From the NCBI RefSeq assembly GCF_014898055.3, contig NW_023600993.1:16644850-16708849 (forward strand): a DNA stretch of 64,000 nt, given 5' to 3'. The translations under genes were made by a program, and so were the position numbers. A model generated the notes under the pieces. That model searched no databases. It saw only the letters and a program-made list of their open reading frames with translations, and was not told the DNA's origin. Source of the stretch: Talpa occidentalis (Eukaryota > Chordata > Mammalia > Eulipotyphla > Talpidae). Numbering within the stretch: position 1 is the first letter of the stretch; each line of letters opens with the position of its first letter. Of this stretch, positions 48,268-61,127 are shown piece by piece.

Positions 48268-48499
48268 AAAAGTCTTGAGATCACAGCAGGAATCTAAAAA
48301 ACTTAAATAAGGGATCAGGAAAATGAATAACTATAAGAAAGTGAAAATCAAAATCAACAAAAAACTATGAACCAGAGACACTTTTTGGGGGGTGGGGGCC
48401 GGGAGGGGAGGGATTGGGGTCAGAATGGGGCATGTGCAGTTGTATGGGGGAATATAAAAATAAAATTTATTATTAAAAAAAAAAAAAAGTCTTGAGATC
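48268..48499 (+). mobile_element. Severely truncated LINE-1 with exact 15-bp TSD
   Basis: AAAAGTCTTGAGATC is present at 48268-48282 and 48485-48499. Between them are about 190 bp of L1 3' UTR (CAGCAGGAATCTAAAAAACT to GGGGGAATATAAAAATAAAA) and a poly-A tail. The insertion contains no ORF2 sequence. Confidence 0.95.
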
Positions 48500-49445
48500 T
48501 ACCCATGCTTTCCTCCTGACTATCAACTTCAATGTCCACCTCTCCAGGTCTGTGAATCTGCTAGTATTTCTCCTTAGAACTTCAGCTCTTCACACTTTTA
48601 TTCGGTTCAATCTTTGGAACTCATGGCTCCACAGAGTGTAGGATAAATGCTTTGATATACAAAAGCTGCTTAAAAATCTCACTATCTCTTGGTTTCCTTT
48701 TCTCTGAAAGCTCTGTCTTTCTTCCCTATATCCAGATTTCAAACAGCTTTTTGCTGATAATTTATGTAAGCTTCATAGTTGCGATTCAGAAGATGATTGA
48801 TTTGATCCAAACCATTAAGTCAGAGTCAGAAGTGAATACCCTCTTTTACCTTTTACATTGTATATTGACTTGCTGCTTTTCAGGAAGTATGTATTCATGA
48901 ACTTATTTGTATACAATTTGTAAAAGAAAGTGAAATGTTTTAATAACACTGATTAATAGATTGGGGAACAGACACAGAAATTGTGTATAGATTTGTAGAG
49001 ATATAAGAATATTTAAACAATGATACAGAAGAGAACAAAATGACAAGGCACTCCTACCACCAGATACGGCTGGTCCATCTGGTAAGTTTAAAAGGTAAGA
49101 TTAAGTTTAAATATATGGAAAGGATTTTCACTGATTTCATATTTAAAAGGAATATAAAATAGTACACTCATTTTATGTAGTTGAGGTAAATATCGATATT
49201 TCTAGCAAAGACGTACTAAACTTATTTGTAAAAGGAAATTCCTTGAAAGATAGTTTCAGTTTAATTCATAATGTGATCCTAAGTATATGGTGAAAGAGAG
49301 CTCTAAGTGGTTTGTATATATAGGAGATAACTGATGAGTGTTTGTTTTTATAAATAGATTTCAGTGAATGGATATAGAAAATGAGAGAGAAGTTAGGTTT
49401 TGTTATATTATATAATTGCAAGTGTTCTTAAATCAATGAAATTAA
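48500..49445. other. Intronic sequence, nothing assignable
   Basis: No feature recognised. Confidence 0.3.
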
Positions 49446-49448
49446 AAA

Positions 49449-50197
49449 AAAACTTATCTCAAAGCTTAGCTATTGTAAATAGTGCTGCTATAAACATAGG
49501 GGTGCAGGTGTTCTTTGGAATTGATGTTTCTGTGTCCTTTGGGTAAATACCTAGGAGTGGAATTGCTGGATCATTTGGGAGCGCTACCTTTAGTGGGTTG
49601 AGGAATCTCCACACAGCTTTCCATAGTGGCTGGACCAGTTTGCACTCCCACCAACAGTGCAGAAGAGTTCCTTTTTCTCCACAACCTCGCCAACATTTGT
49701 TGTTGCTAGTTTTTTTAATATGTGCCATTCTCACTGGTGTAAGATGATATCTCATTGTAGTTTTGATTGCATTTCCCTGATTGCAAGTGATGTTGAACAT
49801 TTTTTCCCAAAAATAGATGACTGGATCAAGAAGATGTGGTACATATACACCATGGAATATTACTCAGCATTCAAAAAAGATAAACACATGCAATTTGCAG
49901 CAACATGGATGGAACTGGAAGGGATCATGCTCAACGAATTAAGACAGAAAGAAAAAGAAAAATACCAGATGGCCTCACTCATAGCAGGAATCTAGAAAAC
50001 CTAAATAAGGGACCAGGAAAAAGAATAACTATAAGAAAGAAAAAATCAAAATCAACAAACAACTATGAACAAGAGACACACTATGGGGGGGCGGGGAAAG
50101 GTGGGATGGGGTCAAAATAAGGGGGTTGCAATTGTATGGGGAATATAAAAATAAAATTTAAAAAAAAGAACAAATTTTTTTTTTTAAAACTTATCTC
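49449..50197 (+). mobile_element. LINE-1 with 5' inversion (twin priming) and exact TSD
   Basis: The 12-bp AAAACTTATCTC is present at 49449-49460 and 50186-50197. The left part (about 49461-49800) is ORF2 C-terminal region in antisense; its minus-strand frame includes [20 protein letters not shown]. The right part (about 49807-50170) is the sense continuation ([20 protein letters not shown] to the ORF2 end), 3' UTR and A-rich tail. The two parts are near-contiguous in ORF2 order. Both frames are open over long stretches, indicating a young copy. This is a dead insertion with no complete ORF. Confidence 0.95.
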
Positions 50198-50389
50198 CAT
50201 TAAAGCATTTCTATGGCATGTTTAAAATCTTCTTTTAGACTTTTATACTGTCTTTCTTTCTTGATTTCATGCTAACATAAAATCTAAACAAATGACTACA
50301 CAGCTGTATTACTGCTATTAAAATGTCTACAGGGCAGGCAAGCATGAGAACAACACATACCTTGCTTTTTAAAAAATTTTAAAGATGGT

Positions 50390-50613
50390 GCTTTTTTCTT
50401 ATTCTGTTGTTAATTTTTGGACAATATATTATTTATTTCCTCAAGTGTGGTCACTATAATTCTCCTACATTCCGTTGTGTTCTTTCCTACCCATTTTCAC
50501 CCACCCCTTCCTATTCCCCCTTATTCCTCCCTCCTAGATACCTCATATCTATGGTCAGCTTTCCAGGTCTTTGTCTGACCCTTTGTTTGGTTTTTCTATA
50601 TTCCATATATATA

Positions 50614-50648
<35 letters not shown>

Positions 50649-50735
50649 GTAAAAACATCCAATATTTATCTTTTTCCTTCTGACTTATTTCACTTAGCAT
50701 CAACCCCTCCAGCTCTGTCCACACGTAAGCAATTC
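50390..50735 (-). mobile_element. LINE-1 3' fragment, antisense
   Basis: TTCTGACTTATTTCACTTAG, continuing with CATCAACCCC and CCAGCTCTGTCCAC, is the reverse complement of the ORF2 terminus. The 3' UTR lies to the left in antisense. A (TA)n/(TATG) microsatellite has grown inside it at about 50599-50650. Confidence 0.75.
50599..50650 (+). repeat. (TA)n microsatellite with TG interruptions
   Basis: ATATATATATATGTGTATAT-type run of about 50 bp. Confidence 0.9.
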
Positions 50736-51595
50736 AACAGATAACCTTTCCTCAGTCTTCATTTATTTGAATGTGCTCCATTATTAACTTTCCTTTCTTA
50801 CATTAGGTTTCATCAATCATTTTAAATAGAAAAGGGGGCTATTAAAATTTACCACATTGTCCTTATGTTACATATTAACTGAATGAATGATAGAGTAGCA
50901 AACCTCTTGTTGCTGTACATTTCAGAAAAAATCTGTCGTCTGTAACATTTGCAAAACTCTAAATTCTACACTATCTACTCACTCTTCAACCCACATCACG
51001 ATTACTGATAATTATACACATCACTCCTCATTGACTAGATCTTACATGCCTTGCTTCTCAGCTCAAATTTCTGCAACCCCCAGAGTATTTAAGTTCTGGA
51101 ACTGAAAAAAAAAATACAATTCCACTATCCCATCCCCACTTCTTTGCCCTTTTATGATCTAAAGTATTTCCCCCATAGTGCCCTCCCCTAATTTTCTGTC
51201 CTTTTGTTTCACCAAGCTATAATTGTCTGCCCAATGTAGATTACAGCTCACATCTCAGATCAGAGAAACACATGGAAGGAAATGCAGAAGTTATAAATAA
51301 CATGAGTTGAATGTTTTATTCACTGCATTCTTAAATAGGCAGTATCATTAACAGCACTGATTGACAATGCGACTGAATGCAAGAGCTATTGTAAAAGAGA
51401 GTGTTTATCCCTAGAAAACAGTAAGATTTAGGCCACAGAAACATGCAGCTTAAAGTTTCACTTGGCAGGCCCCATACAGTCAAAGAATTAGACTTGCTGA
51501 CTTCAGATTTAGCATTACTATAGAAATTTATAGTGTACACGAAAGAAGGGAAAAAAAGAGTTAGCCTATATACATTCTTCTATTGGAGAGGAACT
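50736..51595. other. AT-rich intronic sequence, nothing assignable
   Basis: No feature recognised. Confidence 0.3.
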
Positions 51596-51599
51596 ATGC

Positions 51600-51730
51600 T
51601 AATCCTGGAAAATACGTCTAATTGGTATCCTCATTCTACAGATGGAAAAACTAAAGTTAAAAATTTTAGGTTAATTTCTGTAAGTAAGACAGCCTGTAAA
51701 AGCCACAGTTATGACTTAAGTAAGACCTGT
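51600..51730 (-). repeat. MIR-like fragment, antisense
   Basis: CTCATTCTACAGATGGAAAAACT and the following AAGTAAGACAGCCTGTAAAAGC recall the antisense MIR core. Confidence 0.4.
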
Positions 51731-51889
51731 CTAACTGTAAGGCCAAGAATTGAAAATAATTAAAATGTGGCTAACTGAAGAAATGTACATATGTGATGTA
51801 CAGGCAGAATTTGTGAAATATTCTTTAAAGCAGAAATAGGACAAAAGGTAGAGTTTTATGAAAAATGACTCAAATAATAGCAATATTGA

Positions 51890-52130
51890 TTATATTTAAC
51901 ATTATGGATATTTATTGCATTCTAGACATATGTATAAGATTTTACCTGTCCTGATAAATTGAATCATCAAAGAATCTCTATGAAGCAAGTACTAATACTT
52001 ATCTGATTTTATAGATGGAGACTGTGTAATAAGACTGAGGTCACAGAAAGGTCAAAATAACCAACTAGAAGCTATCAAATTGAGAACTAAAGCCTCAGTA
52101 ACACTTGCACTGACACCAGACCACACAGCC
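51890..52130 (-). repeat. MIR, antisense
   Basis: CATTATGGATATTTATTGCA, TTTTATAGATGGAGACTGTG, TAAGACTGAGGTCACAGAAA and GAACTAAAGCCTCAGTAACAC follow antisense MIR order across its length. Confidence 0.65.
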
Positions 52131-55100
52131 CCAGGAGGACTTACATATGACTAGCTTGACTAGGAAATTTAAAAGAGATGAATTAATTTTTATTCAACTT
52201 TAATAATGGCAGGATGATAAAGTCAACTGAGAGATCTTTTAAAATATACATTATACTTCATCTTGTTTTAATTCTTAAGATTAAATTATATCCAAACATT
52301 ATTTTCTACTCGTGTAGTCATAAATATGTTTTTTACATTTCTTTATATAAGGGAAAAAGTCAAATTGGCTCTATTAATTAAAGATATATAAACATCATTA
52401 TAATTTGAGACTTTAACAAAGTAGAATTATTTTGCCATTCTGCCTGTAAATATAAAGAAAATCAGATGCTACTGGAGATGAACAAATGCAAAAGTCCCAA
52501 AGTAAATGACAAAAAAGGGGTGTGATAGATAAATTGAGGCATTAAATGAGGCTTTAGGGAATTTATTTAAATGTCCCATTGGTGACTTTTGCAGCAAAGT
52601 CTTTCTTATTTGAGACCAGAAAACTGGGAAACTAGAGGACTTCAGACTTTTTTTTTTTTTAATCATCTTTCTTAGTTTTGATTTTCTCAATCTGTATAAC
52701 AACAGTTAACTACTGACAACTTACTAAGAGATATAAGGATTAACTAAGTTAAAATACAGCATATGAGAAAGCTCATAGCAGAGCCTATCAGTGAACTATC
52801 AACACATAGAAACCATTACTTCTGGCTTCTGATAATGAGCTTGGAAAAAGTTTTTGGGAAAAGTTCATGGGGCATCTTTTGAGAAGAGCTCCTATTCAGT
52901 CATGCCTCTTTTATCTCAGAAGCAAGTGGAAGGAATTTCCAGAGATGACAGAAAAGGGTAGCATAGTCTATTGGTGCCATGGGCTGGGTGATAGGGTACT
53001 TGGGCGAGGACAGCAACAACAAAGGCTTTGGGGCCTTGAAATCACTTGTTGTGGATGACAGCTTTCTGATAGTGTCATCAGTCATCAGAGGAGTATTGAC
53101 CAGATGTTTTCAAATTTTATAAGACACCAAAAAACAAGGAGAAATGGAGTTGAATCATAATCCTTAGAGCTGAAAAGACTCCTAAGAAGAATCAGGGGAT
53201 TATGTTGAAATGAGATACCAGGGAATGTTTGTTTCCAGTTTATCGTTCTACTTGCAGATTCCAAGGTGATCTCCACTTTATGAGACTATAAATGTTAAGC
53301 ATCTCTGTCTTTGATATGGCCACCTGGAACAATTGACAATTGTATTATAGTGGAAACTGCCGCCATAAAAGCACTCTGCTTCTCAGATTCATTCAGTCTG
53401 CCTGTAATATTTACTCAAGGCACACTGTGACCACAACTTTATGTGTGTGTGTGTGGTGTGTGGTGTATAAAATATATAGGAGAATTACAAAAAGATAGAT
53501 ATGACACATTCCTTTGCAAAGCATAAAGTTACAAAACAGAAAGCTTTTTACAGACATCTCACAAATGTTCCCATTCCCATTCACCCTTAGCCTTCTAAAT
53601 ACAATTAAATAAGCTAAAATAAACTTATTGGTAGAGTTAAAGAGACCGCAGACCACAATAGGAGTTGATTCAACTGTAAAGTCTACCAACACTTTAAAAG
53701 CATGTGTATTTAGTGAAAACATTATAAATGTGTATATATTTTAATTTTAATGCTTTTAAATTCCTATAGCTTATGCTGTGCTTTAATGTTACTTGTATTA
53801 TTTATATCATAAGAAAATTGGTTTAGGGAGGAAAAATATAAGTATGTACCATAAGCAAAGTATTTGTTTTTCTGTGCACTGGAAATTTTTCTATATTTTT
53901 ACAAGACTATCATAAGTAGACATGATAACTTTATTCCTATATTTATTTTTGAGAACTTTAGCAAGAAATCAAATTACTGTTGACCTTACCACCATACCAC
54001 TAAGTACACTCACTTCAATTGCATTTATGAATTAGTCTTTCAGTAGCACATTTTTTTAATTTAAATAAGCAATAGTACAATTATACACACATAAAAGCCA
54101 ACTCAAGATGTACTTTAAGGTAGTTATATATTCAGCTTTCCAGTGAGAGGGTATAAGCATATATATCGCATTTGGAAGAGTTATTCTTTACCATCATAAT
54201 GGAACATAGGTAATGTCTAATCATAAATTTTAGAGATCTTGAAAACTCCTTTACCCATAATTACATTTAGTTATATTCACCTAAGATTATCATATTCTGG
54301 ATCATATTTTACTATGTACTAAGATGTTTTGAATGAAAGAATTCTGTAAGAACCTCAAGATCTAATTTCACACCATTGGTATCAGCCAATGCCTAGGGAA
54401 ATACTCTGTGGAAGGCAAAGGAAGGAATCACTGAGTGGTAATTGCACTTCTATGCTTAACACTCATTTAGAGACCTGCATTAATAATCAGTAAGATATGT
54501 CTCCAAATGTTAAATACATATCATGCTTTTACATTGATTAATATCTTAAGTAGTTAATGTTTTAACAGGGATAATTCATCCTAGTTCAGAAACCATGAAA
54601 AAGTAATATATAATACTCCTGTACTTATATCTATAAAGCAACATAGGCATCCTCAAATGAACTGGGAATTAGAAATGTCTAGTTACTGTGTATTTAACAT
54701 AAATGAGCATAGGTTATTACTCATATAAATATATTTACTAATCACCCAGACAACCCATAAATCTGTAAGAGAAAATATATGTATTACAAAATGTCATACT
54801 AAGAGAAGATATGGATCTTGATCTCAAATAGCCTATTGGAATGAAACGGCTTTGTATAAATATAAAATCAATATAAATAGAATGTGTCTGGCATTATATT
54901 TCTATTAGGCATGCCTTCAGAAATAACTTTTGTCAATACACAAAATCCTACTGAGAGTTAATTCATTTCTCTCCCCACATCCCTCTTCTACCTAAACGAT
55001 TTTCCTCTGCCCAATCACACTTTATGCTCTGGCCACAAGAAACAATGAACTTGCTCCCTCAACCACTGGATGTACTCTTGAAAACAGCTTGATATACCCA

Positions 55101-55325
55101 AAGTCAATGCACTGAATTGAAAATTTTCTAAGAATCAATTTTATCAAATGATCAATTCAGAAAAATTATCAGACTTACCAAGTACATGTCCAGATATATA
55201 GTGAATTCATATCAGTGGAGTGGAAAGGAGGATACTATTTAAAACAAGTTTTGATAATAGGTAAGTTTGACAAGTTGATCCTTTGGTGAATTCAGTTTTT
55301 GATAAATGTTTCATTTTCCAACTGA
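52131..55325. other. AT-rich intronic sequence, nothing assignable
   Basis: A short (TG)n at about 53441-53462 is the only simple repeat seen. A slightly GC-richer stretch at about 52920-53060 is unidentified. Confidence 0.35.
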
Positions 55326-55329
55326 TCTT

Positions 55330-55640
55330 ACTCAAATGGACTCAGGTAATGAACTTTATTATCACTTAAATGGTTTCCCTCAACTTTCCTCAACTGGCTA
55401 AATTCTACTCATCTTTTAGTATCTCCCACTTGCTTTTCTAGTACATCTTTCCTGAGTACTCCACACTCCTTGTAAGCATCCCATGCTTACCAAGCTAAGA
55501 ACTGATTTCAGTAGAAAGAATTTACATGGCTGTTGGCCAATCTCAGAAGACTGTAAATTTATTAAATGTGAGGACTGTATTTCTAGCACATAGTAGATGA
55601 TCAATAAAACATTTGATGAATAAGTGAATACTCCTCAAAA
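55330..55640 (+). repeat. L2 3' end, sense
   Basis: TACATCTTTCCTGAGTACTC, AGACTGTAAATTTATTAAATG, GAGGACTGTATTTCTAGCAC and ATAGTAGATGATCAATAAAAC with TTGATGAATAAGTGAA is the sense L2 terminus. Confidence 0.75.
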
Positions 55641-56660
55641 TTCACTGGAATTTTAACTGATTATTAATGCAGGTCTCTAAATGAGTGGAAATGACTGGAA
55701 AACAAAATATCTTGATTTTAGTTATTGTCAGTAGCCACTTTTCTCACCCTAGTCTCCAATTTTTCAAATAATCTTGCTCCCTTGACCCTCCTACATAGTC
55801 AATGGAACACATAACTTCACCCAGTGCAGTTCATTGCATGAGTGGGTAGCTGGCCAAAAAAGGGACCAAACAAGTATAAGATTCTTTTGTGTTATCAATT
55901 ATAATTAGATTCTAACACTAGATTTAGTGTTTCATTTGGGTTGTTGAATTAGAAGGAGGAGGAGGAACATTGTGTATTCTTCCTGCAGGTGATAAGAAGA
56001 AATCAGTTCTATAATGTGGAATGCTCTTGGCCTGAGAGAAACACTTGGGAAATTCAGTGGGGAGGGTAGGAAGACTGGAAAATGAAGGAGGACCATGTTG
56101 CACAGAGTGGAATTGGGAAGAAAGATTCTAGTGCTTCCTAAGTAAATTGTGTTCTTGAGTATGGTCTTATTGCAACTTTACTGAATTTTGTGTACTATAA
56201 ATTATAGGATTATTCAAATTTACTTCCAGGAAATTCCTTTATCTCCCCTTTTCTTTCATAATCTATCGATATTTTTATTTTCAGTTCCACCAAATGACTA
56301 CTGACTAAGGCAGCGGGCACCTAAACAGTGCATTCTGACCAGAATGTTTCTCCATTTTTTTTTTCTGCCCTGCAAATATTCTTTAAGTTACCCAGATGGC
56401 AATTCTCTAAGACACTGTGGTAACAGAGAAGTCATATTTTTGCAGCATCAGCGTATCTAGTTTTCTTTGCCACAAACCTTATAGAAGAAAGAGCGGGCAG
56501 TCACGTGTTCAATTATTCCCAGTGGACGGTAAAAGACAGAGGAAGGTAAGATGGGTAGAAAGAAGATAAGATGGGTATTCTCAAATATTTCATCATCTCA
56601 CCTATTTAACACAGCTTAGCCTCTGTTCTGTCTAGCAATCCCTGCACCACAGAAGGACAA
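55641..56660. other. Intronic sequence, nothing assignable
   Basis: No feature recognised. Confidence 0.3.
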
Positions 56661-56671
56661 AAACAACAAAA

Positions 56672-56945
56672 CTGGTCTCCTCGATGGCTCAGCGGGTTGA
56701 GCTCAGTGCTGTGAAGCTGTCCATAGTTTCTGCATTGCGAGTTTGATCCACAGCCGGCCAGGGAGCTACCCACATGGTGTAGCAGACCTTCCTGACTCTC
56801 CCGCTGCTCCCCTCAGCAGTGTACTTCAGTCTATCTGCCTGTTTTGTTCCCTGCTCTGTATGTGGTGAATCCTCTCATCTCGCACACTGCTGGCCTGTAC
56901 CCAGTTCTTGTATGCATAAATAAATAAATCTTTAAAAAAAGTCAG
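56672..56945 (+). mobile_element. tRNA-derived SINE, subfamily B, diverged head
   Basis: The head reads GGTCTCCTCGATGGCTCAGC and then GGGTTGAGCTC. It continues with GTGAAGCTGTCCATAG, TTTGATCCACAGCCGGCCAGG, the conserved CCCCTCAGCAGTGTACTTCAG and CTGGCCTGTACCCAG, with a (TAAA)n tail. The A-box start differs from other copies (GATGGCTCAG instead of GGTGGCGCAG). Flanks share AGAAGGA. Confidence 0.9.
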
Positions 56946-59395
56946 AAGGAAAATTTTAAAAAAAGTCTATACTGCCATCTCTTTATGCCAACTTGCTCTA
57001 TTTACATATGCACATGTCTTTCTGCAACCATTTTTAAATCAAGAAGGTTGAAGGAAAGAAGAAATTGATTAGCCCAGATCAAGTGGCTCTGATCCACCTG
57101 TTATAAAGTAATAAATTGTTGACCTTTTAAAAGCACATGTGATGTTTCAGTTAAGAGATTCTCTTTTCTTGGAATTAATATGTCTCTAAAATGTCAGGCT
57201 TTATTCCCTCATCACTAAACAAATCATCCTTAATATGTTTTTCTTTTCAAGTGTGACTATTTTAAATATGTCAAAAAGGTCATTCCTAATGTCAACATAA
57301 AGATGATTTAGGTGAGAAAATATAAAGGAAAATAAGAGCTAATTTTAGGGTTAAGTGATATATAAGGCTTGTTTTCTTTCTATAATTAGAAAAGTAAAAT
57401 TGGGACAAAGCTAGGTAGAATAGAGCTATTTAAAGTAAAATCTTTATATGTTCTTTTGTTTATAGCTCTTCAGAGAAGAAATCACTAAGTAAACTTAATT
57501 GTAAGATACCAGACTAAGATGCACATTCAAGTTAATCACATTAACTAAGGTGAAAGGAAAATAAAATGTATTAATTTGGAACCAATGAAAGATTGCTTAT
57601 ACATCATGGTTAGAGTGCATTTATTTGGATATAGTGAGTAAGATGCTAACTAAAATCTTTTTTTAGCCTCTTCTGAAAACATAGTGAAAATGAATATGTG
57701 ATACTTTATAGATCACATTCTTTTCTGAAAATTTCTTCCATATAAAAGGATATTTCTCAAGGAACAGATATAATTATAAGAAATTAGTCATGTGACAATA
57801 TAATTGGTAAATTATAATAATTCCATACTTTTGCTTGATAATAGGCAGGGATTGAAAAAAAATTTCTTAAAGGGCTAGGTAGTAGATAGTTTAGGCTTTA
57901 GAGGGTATATAACCTATGTTGCACATTCTTCTGTTTTTGGTCTTTGTATACAAATAATTTAAAATGTTAATAGCATCTTTAACTTACTGACAGTACAAAG
58001 TGAAGCAATAGGCCATATTTGGTCTGTGGGATGAAGTTGGTTACTCTGAGGCAAAGGGTGAGTGGGTTGTCATATCACCAGATATAATTTCCATTTGGAA
58101 CTAGAATGTTATATCACGTTCATGTTGGCTCCTAACTGGATGATATAAATCTATGGCCTATAACTTATGAACCAGTGGGTAGGCACTGTAGGTATCAGGA
58201 TGAATCAGTCTTAGATCCAGTTTGCAATGTTAGTAAGGCAAAATTAACCTACCTATTAAACTATAACACAGCTAGACAATGATAAATGCCATAAAAAAGC
58301 TTCAGTCTATTGATGTTGGAAACATATTATTGAATAGAGCGCTGTAACTCCTTAAGTTTCACAGAATAAACGTTCCATGAACCAGATACTGATATCCATC
58401 TGGTTAGAAACACAGTCTCAGCAGAACACCAGAGTGGGGAGATCAATATTAACTAAATCATTAGACTGATTAAAACCCAAATGTTTATATCTTTGTGGTC
58501 TGTGCACTTGCTCATTCTTAGGCAGATTTACATGGGAAGTCAATTTATAAAGCAAATGTTGCCTAGCTATTATGGAATTCAAACAAGAAGACTGTTTGTT
58601 GAATCAGAATTTTTAATAAGAACACATTCATCAAAGACAGGGTATATCTGGTGTAAGTAAGATAGGACATCTCTGTAGGTCAGAGAAAACGTCTCTTGGG
58701 CTGTTCCAGGAGAAGGGGTCAGTTCTGTTTCTATGACCTTGTTTTGTTCTATGTTCCAAAAAATACATACCCGTTCTAACTCACTCCCTCTTCTTCCTTT
58801 ATCCTCTACGACTCACTAATCCCCTTTAGTTTTTAAAGTTAAACCACTTCTTTTGAAGCCATTTAGATATTTAAGTAGAACATGACTTTGATCACTCTTG
58901 CTCATTGTCAGAATATATTTTTTTATTTAAAGAAATACCTTTTAATCAAATTTCATAAATTGATACTTTGATGAAAATGTTTCATATTTCATATTATACA
59001 CATTCATTCTCTTTATTTGTTTCACTCTTCCATGGATATCTTGTTCACAGTATTATATTTATGGATATATTGCTCTGGGGATCCACAAGAGGAAAAGTTG
59101 CTTTCATTTTAAGTCATGGAACATGTAGGGGATATTCCATGAGCACAGCGATGCTGGAGCTAGGTCTTTAAAGATAAATAACATTATTCCTGGAGAAGGT
59201 AAGGGTTTCGGGTAGAAGAAAATCTTGAACACTGATGTGAAAACACAAAGGAAATGTGTGAAAAATCAAAGTATTTTCACTTTGGTTTTAAAAAAATTCA
59301 AGAAAGGGCAATGTGCACAGCAAACATAGATTGGACTGAATTGTGGGAAAGATTGAATACTTTGCAGTAAAGACTGTTTATAATCCACCAACCCA
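56946..59395. other. AT-rich intronic sequence, nothing assignable
   Basis: No coding, RNA or mobile-element signature recognised. Confidence 0.35.
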
Positions 59396-59399
59396 TTTT

Positions 59400-59750
59400 T
59401 TCCTTCGAAGGCAACAGATGGACATTTCCTGGTCTCGCTTACTGTTAGTTGTGACCATGTAACAAAGGCCTGGTCAATGAAGAGTGATTGTGGATTAATG
59501 ACAACTCCAGTCCAGATACATAAACCCTCCTATGCCTGATTCTGCATGTTCTCTTGCCTTCTTTGTCCAATTTGGAAGCTACATTTGGAGACTGCTGAGT
59601 CACACAATCACTGGGAAGAGAAGTACCTGCCAAATAGATGCATCGGTCTTGAATTTTGATATCTAAGAATAAGATTTCTACTACCTTAAGTCACTTAGAT
59701 TTTGCAGCCTTTCTGTTGGAACAGCCAAAATTACCTTAATCTTTGGGTAT
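59400..59750 (+). mobile_element. Ancient LTR-like fossil (MaLR-like)
   Basis: GTTGTGACCATGTAACAAAGG, CTGGTCAATGAAGAGTGATTG, CTTGCCTTCTTTGTCC and a closing TAAGTCACTTAGATTTTGCAG resemble a MaLR-type LTR running to its 3' end. Confidence 0.45.
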
Positions 59751-60117
59751 TAACCTGAAGGTAAATGAAAACTATTAAAGAACAGTGCACTTCAAAGAGC
59801 ATCAGAGACTGAGAGAGATCCATTGTTTGGAGATCAAATGTTCTCCAAAAAGAATATACTCCGCTATCCACAAGTTAGAGCAGAGGTTATGAAATCAGAT
59901 GGTGATGGAGATTCACCAGGTATTACACAGGAAATGTTATTAGAAATTCATCAATAGCCACATAAAATCTAGCTTTGAATCATCCCTCCAGCTCTAGTCC
60001 TAAATTCTCCTTAATACATGTTCCATATATATAAACATGATAAACTCTAGGATTGATGGGATGACATTTCAGATTTGTTAATGCAAAAAGTCTACAAATA
60101 AATGAGTGCAATTGACC

Positions 60118-60305
60118 TCTGTTATAGGTTGAATACCACCCCCCAAAAAAGTGCATATGTTAAAGTTCTAACTCCCAGTACCACAATAAGTGACCTTATT
60201 TGAAACAGTCATTACGGAGGTAATTAATTAAGATGATGTCCACTGGAATAGAGTGGAACTCTGAATTAATGTAGTTGGGATTTACTTTAATCTAGTGAGG
60301 CCAAC
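60118..60305 (+). mobile_element. MaLR LTR, 5' part (split element)
   Basis: TCTGTTATAGGTTGAATACC, CCCCCCAAAAAAGTGCATAT, TTAAAGTTCTAACTCCCAGT, AGTGACCTTATTTGAAACAG and GGAGGTAATTAATTAAGATG match the 5' half of MaLR (MLT1/MST-like) LTRs. Confidence 0.8.
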
Positions 60306-60324
60306 AGATCAGAAGATGAGTTGA

Positions 60325-60645
60325 ATGAAGGAAAATATTTATTCACATTTCCCTAAAAATAGGAGGTACAGATACCAGATGGTGTCACTAATATGTGGGA
60401 CATTTAAGTAACCAAATGAATAGTCAGAAAAATACAAGCTTAAAAACTAACCCTTGATAGCTGACTTCAGAACTGAAGCACAAAGGGTGTGCGAAGTGGG
60501 GTGGGGTTAGAAAAAAAGAGGGAAGGAAGCACTGTGGTCTATGGTGGTAGAATATGGGTGAGTGCTATTAAGTATAATCATGGTGGTAATACCTGATGGA
60601 GGTATTCCAATAACACCTCAATTAAAAATAAATAAAAAGAATAAT
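60325..60645 (+). mobile_element. LINE-1 3' UTR inserted in the MaLR LTR
   Basis: ACCAGATGGTGTCACTAATATG begins an L1 3' UTR-like segment. It runs through a G-rich GAAGTGGGGTGGGGTTAG and ends at ACACCTCAATTAAAAATAAA. Older than the SINE-era L1 copies in this window. Confidence 0.6.
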
Positions 60646-61125
60646 TGGTGTTTAATGGGATACTTTAGAAAAATTAAAGAGATTTAAAAAATATATAAAG
60701 GGTCACTTGCAGAAACAACTGGAGCAAGCAGGAACCAGAAAGCATGAGGAATAAGCATTGATAAAGTTTTCATAGTTTCCACAAGAAGCAATGGGCAAGG
60801 CAGAAGGGATAGGCTGAGCAGATTTAGAATTGGCTAGTTTGAATATTTTAGTGGACCTGGGGTATAAGGGCAGCATCCAATTTTTTGATGTCTGCCCTGG
60901 TATGATTAGGACAGAGTTATATTACCTTCTGGAGTGTAAAATCCAGAGATGATTCAGAGTTGGTCTTTGTATTGCACAATTTGCATTTCAAGGATTGTGT
61001 TGGCGAGCAAGTTCATTTACTGTCTCTAGGAATTAGCCAGCCTAGAAGGGTCAGTCTCTCCAAGTTTAGCAAGATACCCAACCCTCACAAAATACAGAAA
61101 AGAAAACAAAATCATGATTATTGCA
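60646..61125. other. Unidentified sequence inside the split MaLR LTR
   Basis: About 480 bp between the L1 tail and the LTR's 3' half. It is probably another nested insertion, but no family recognised. Confidence 0.35.
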
Positions 61126-61127
61126 GG

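Noticed and set aside
49459..50120. Long ORFs with reverse-transcriptase-family similarity
   Set aside because: They are the C-terminal part of L1 ORF2 in a 5'-truncated, inverted insertion, not a functional gene.
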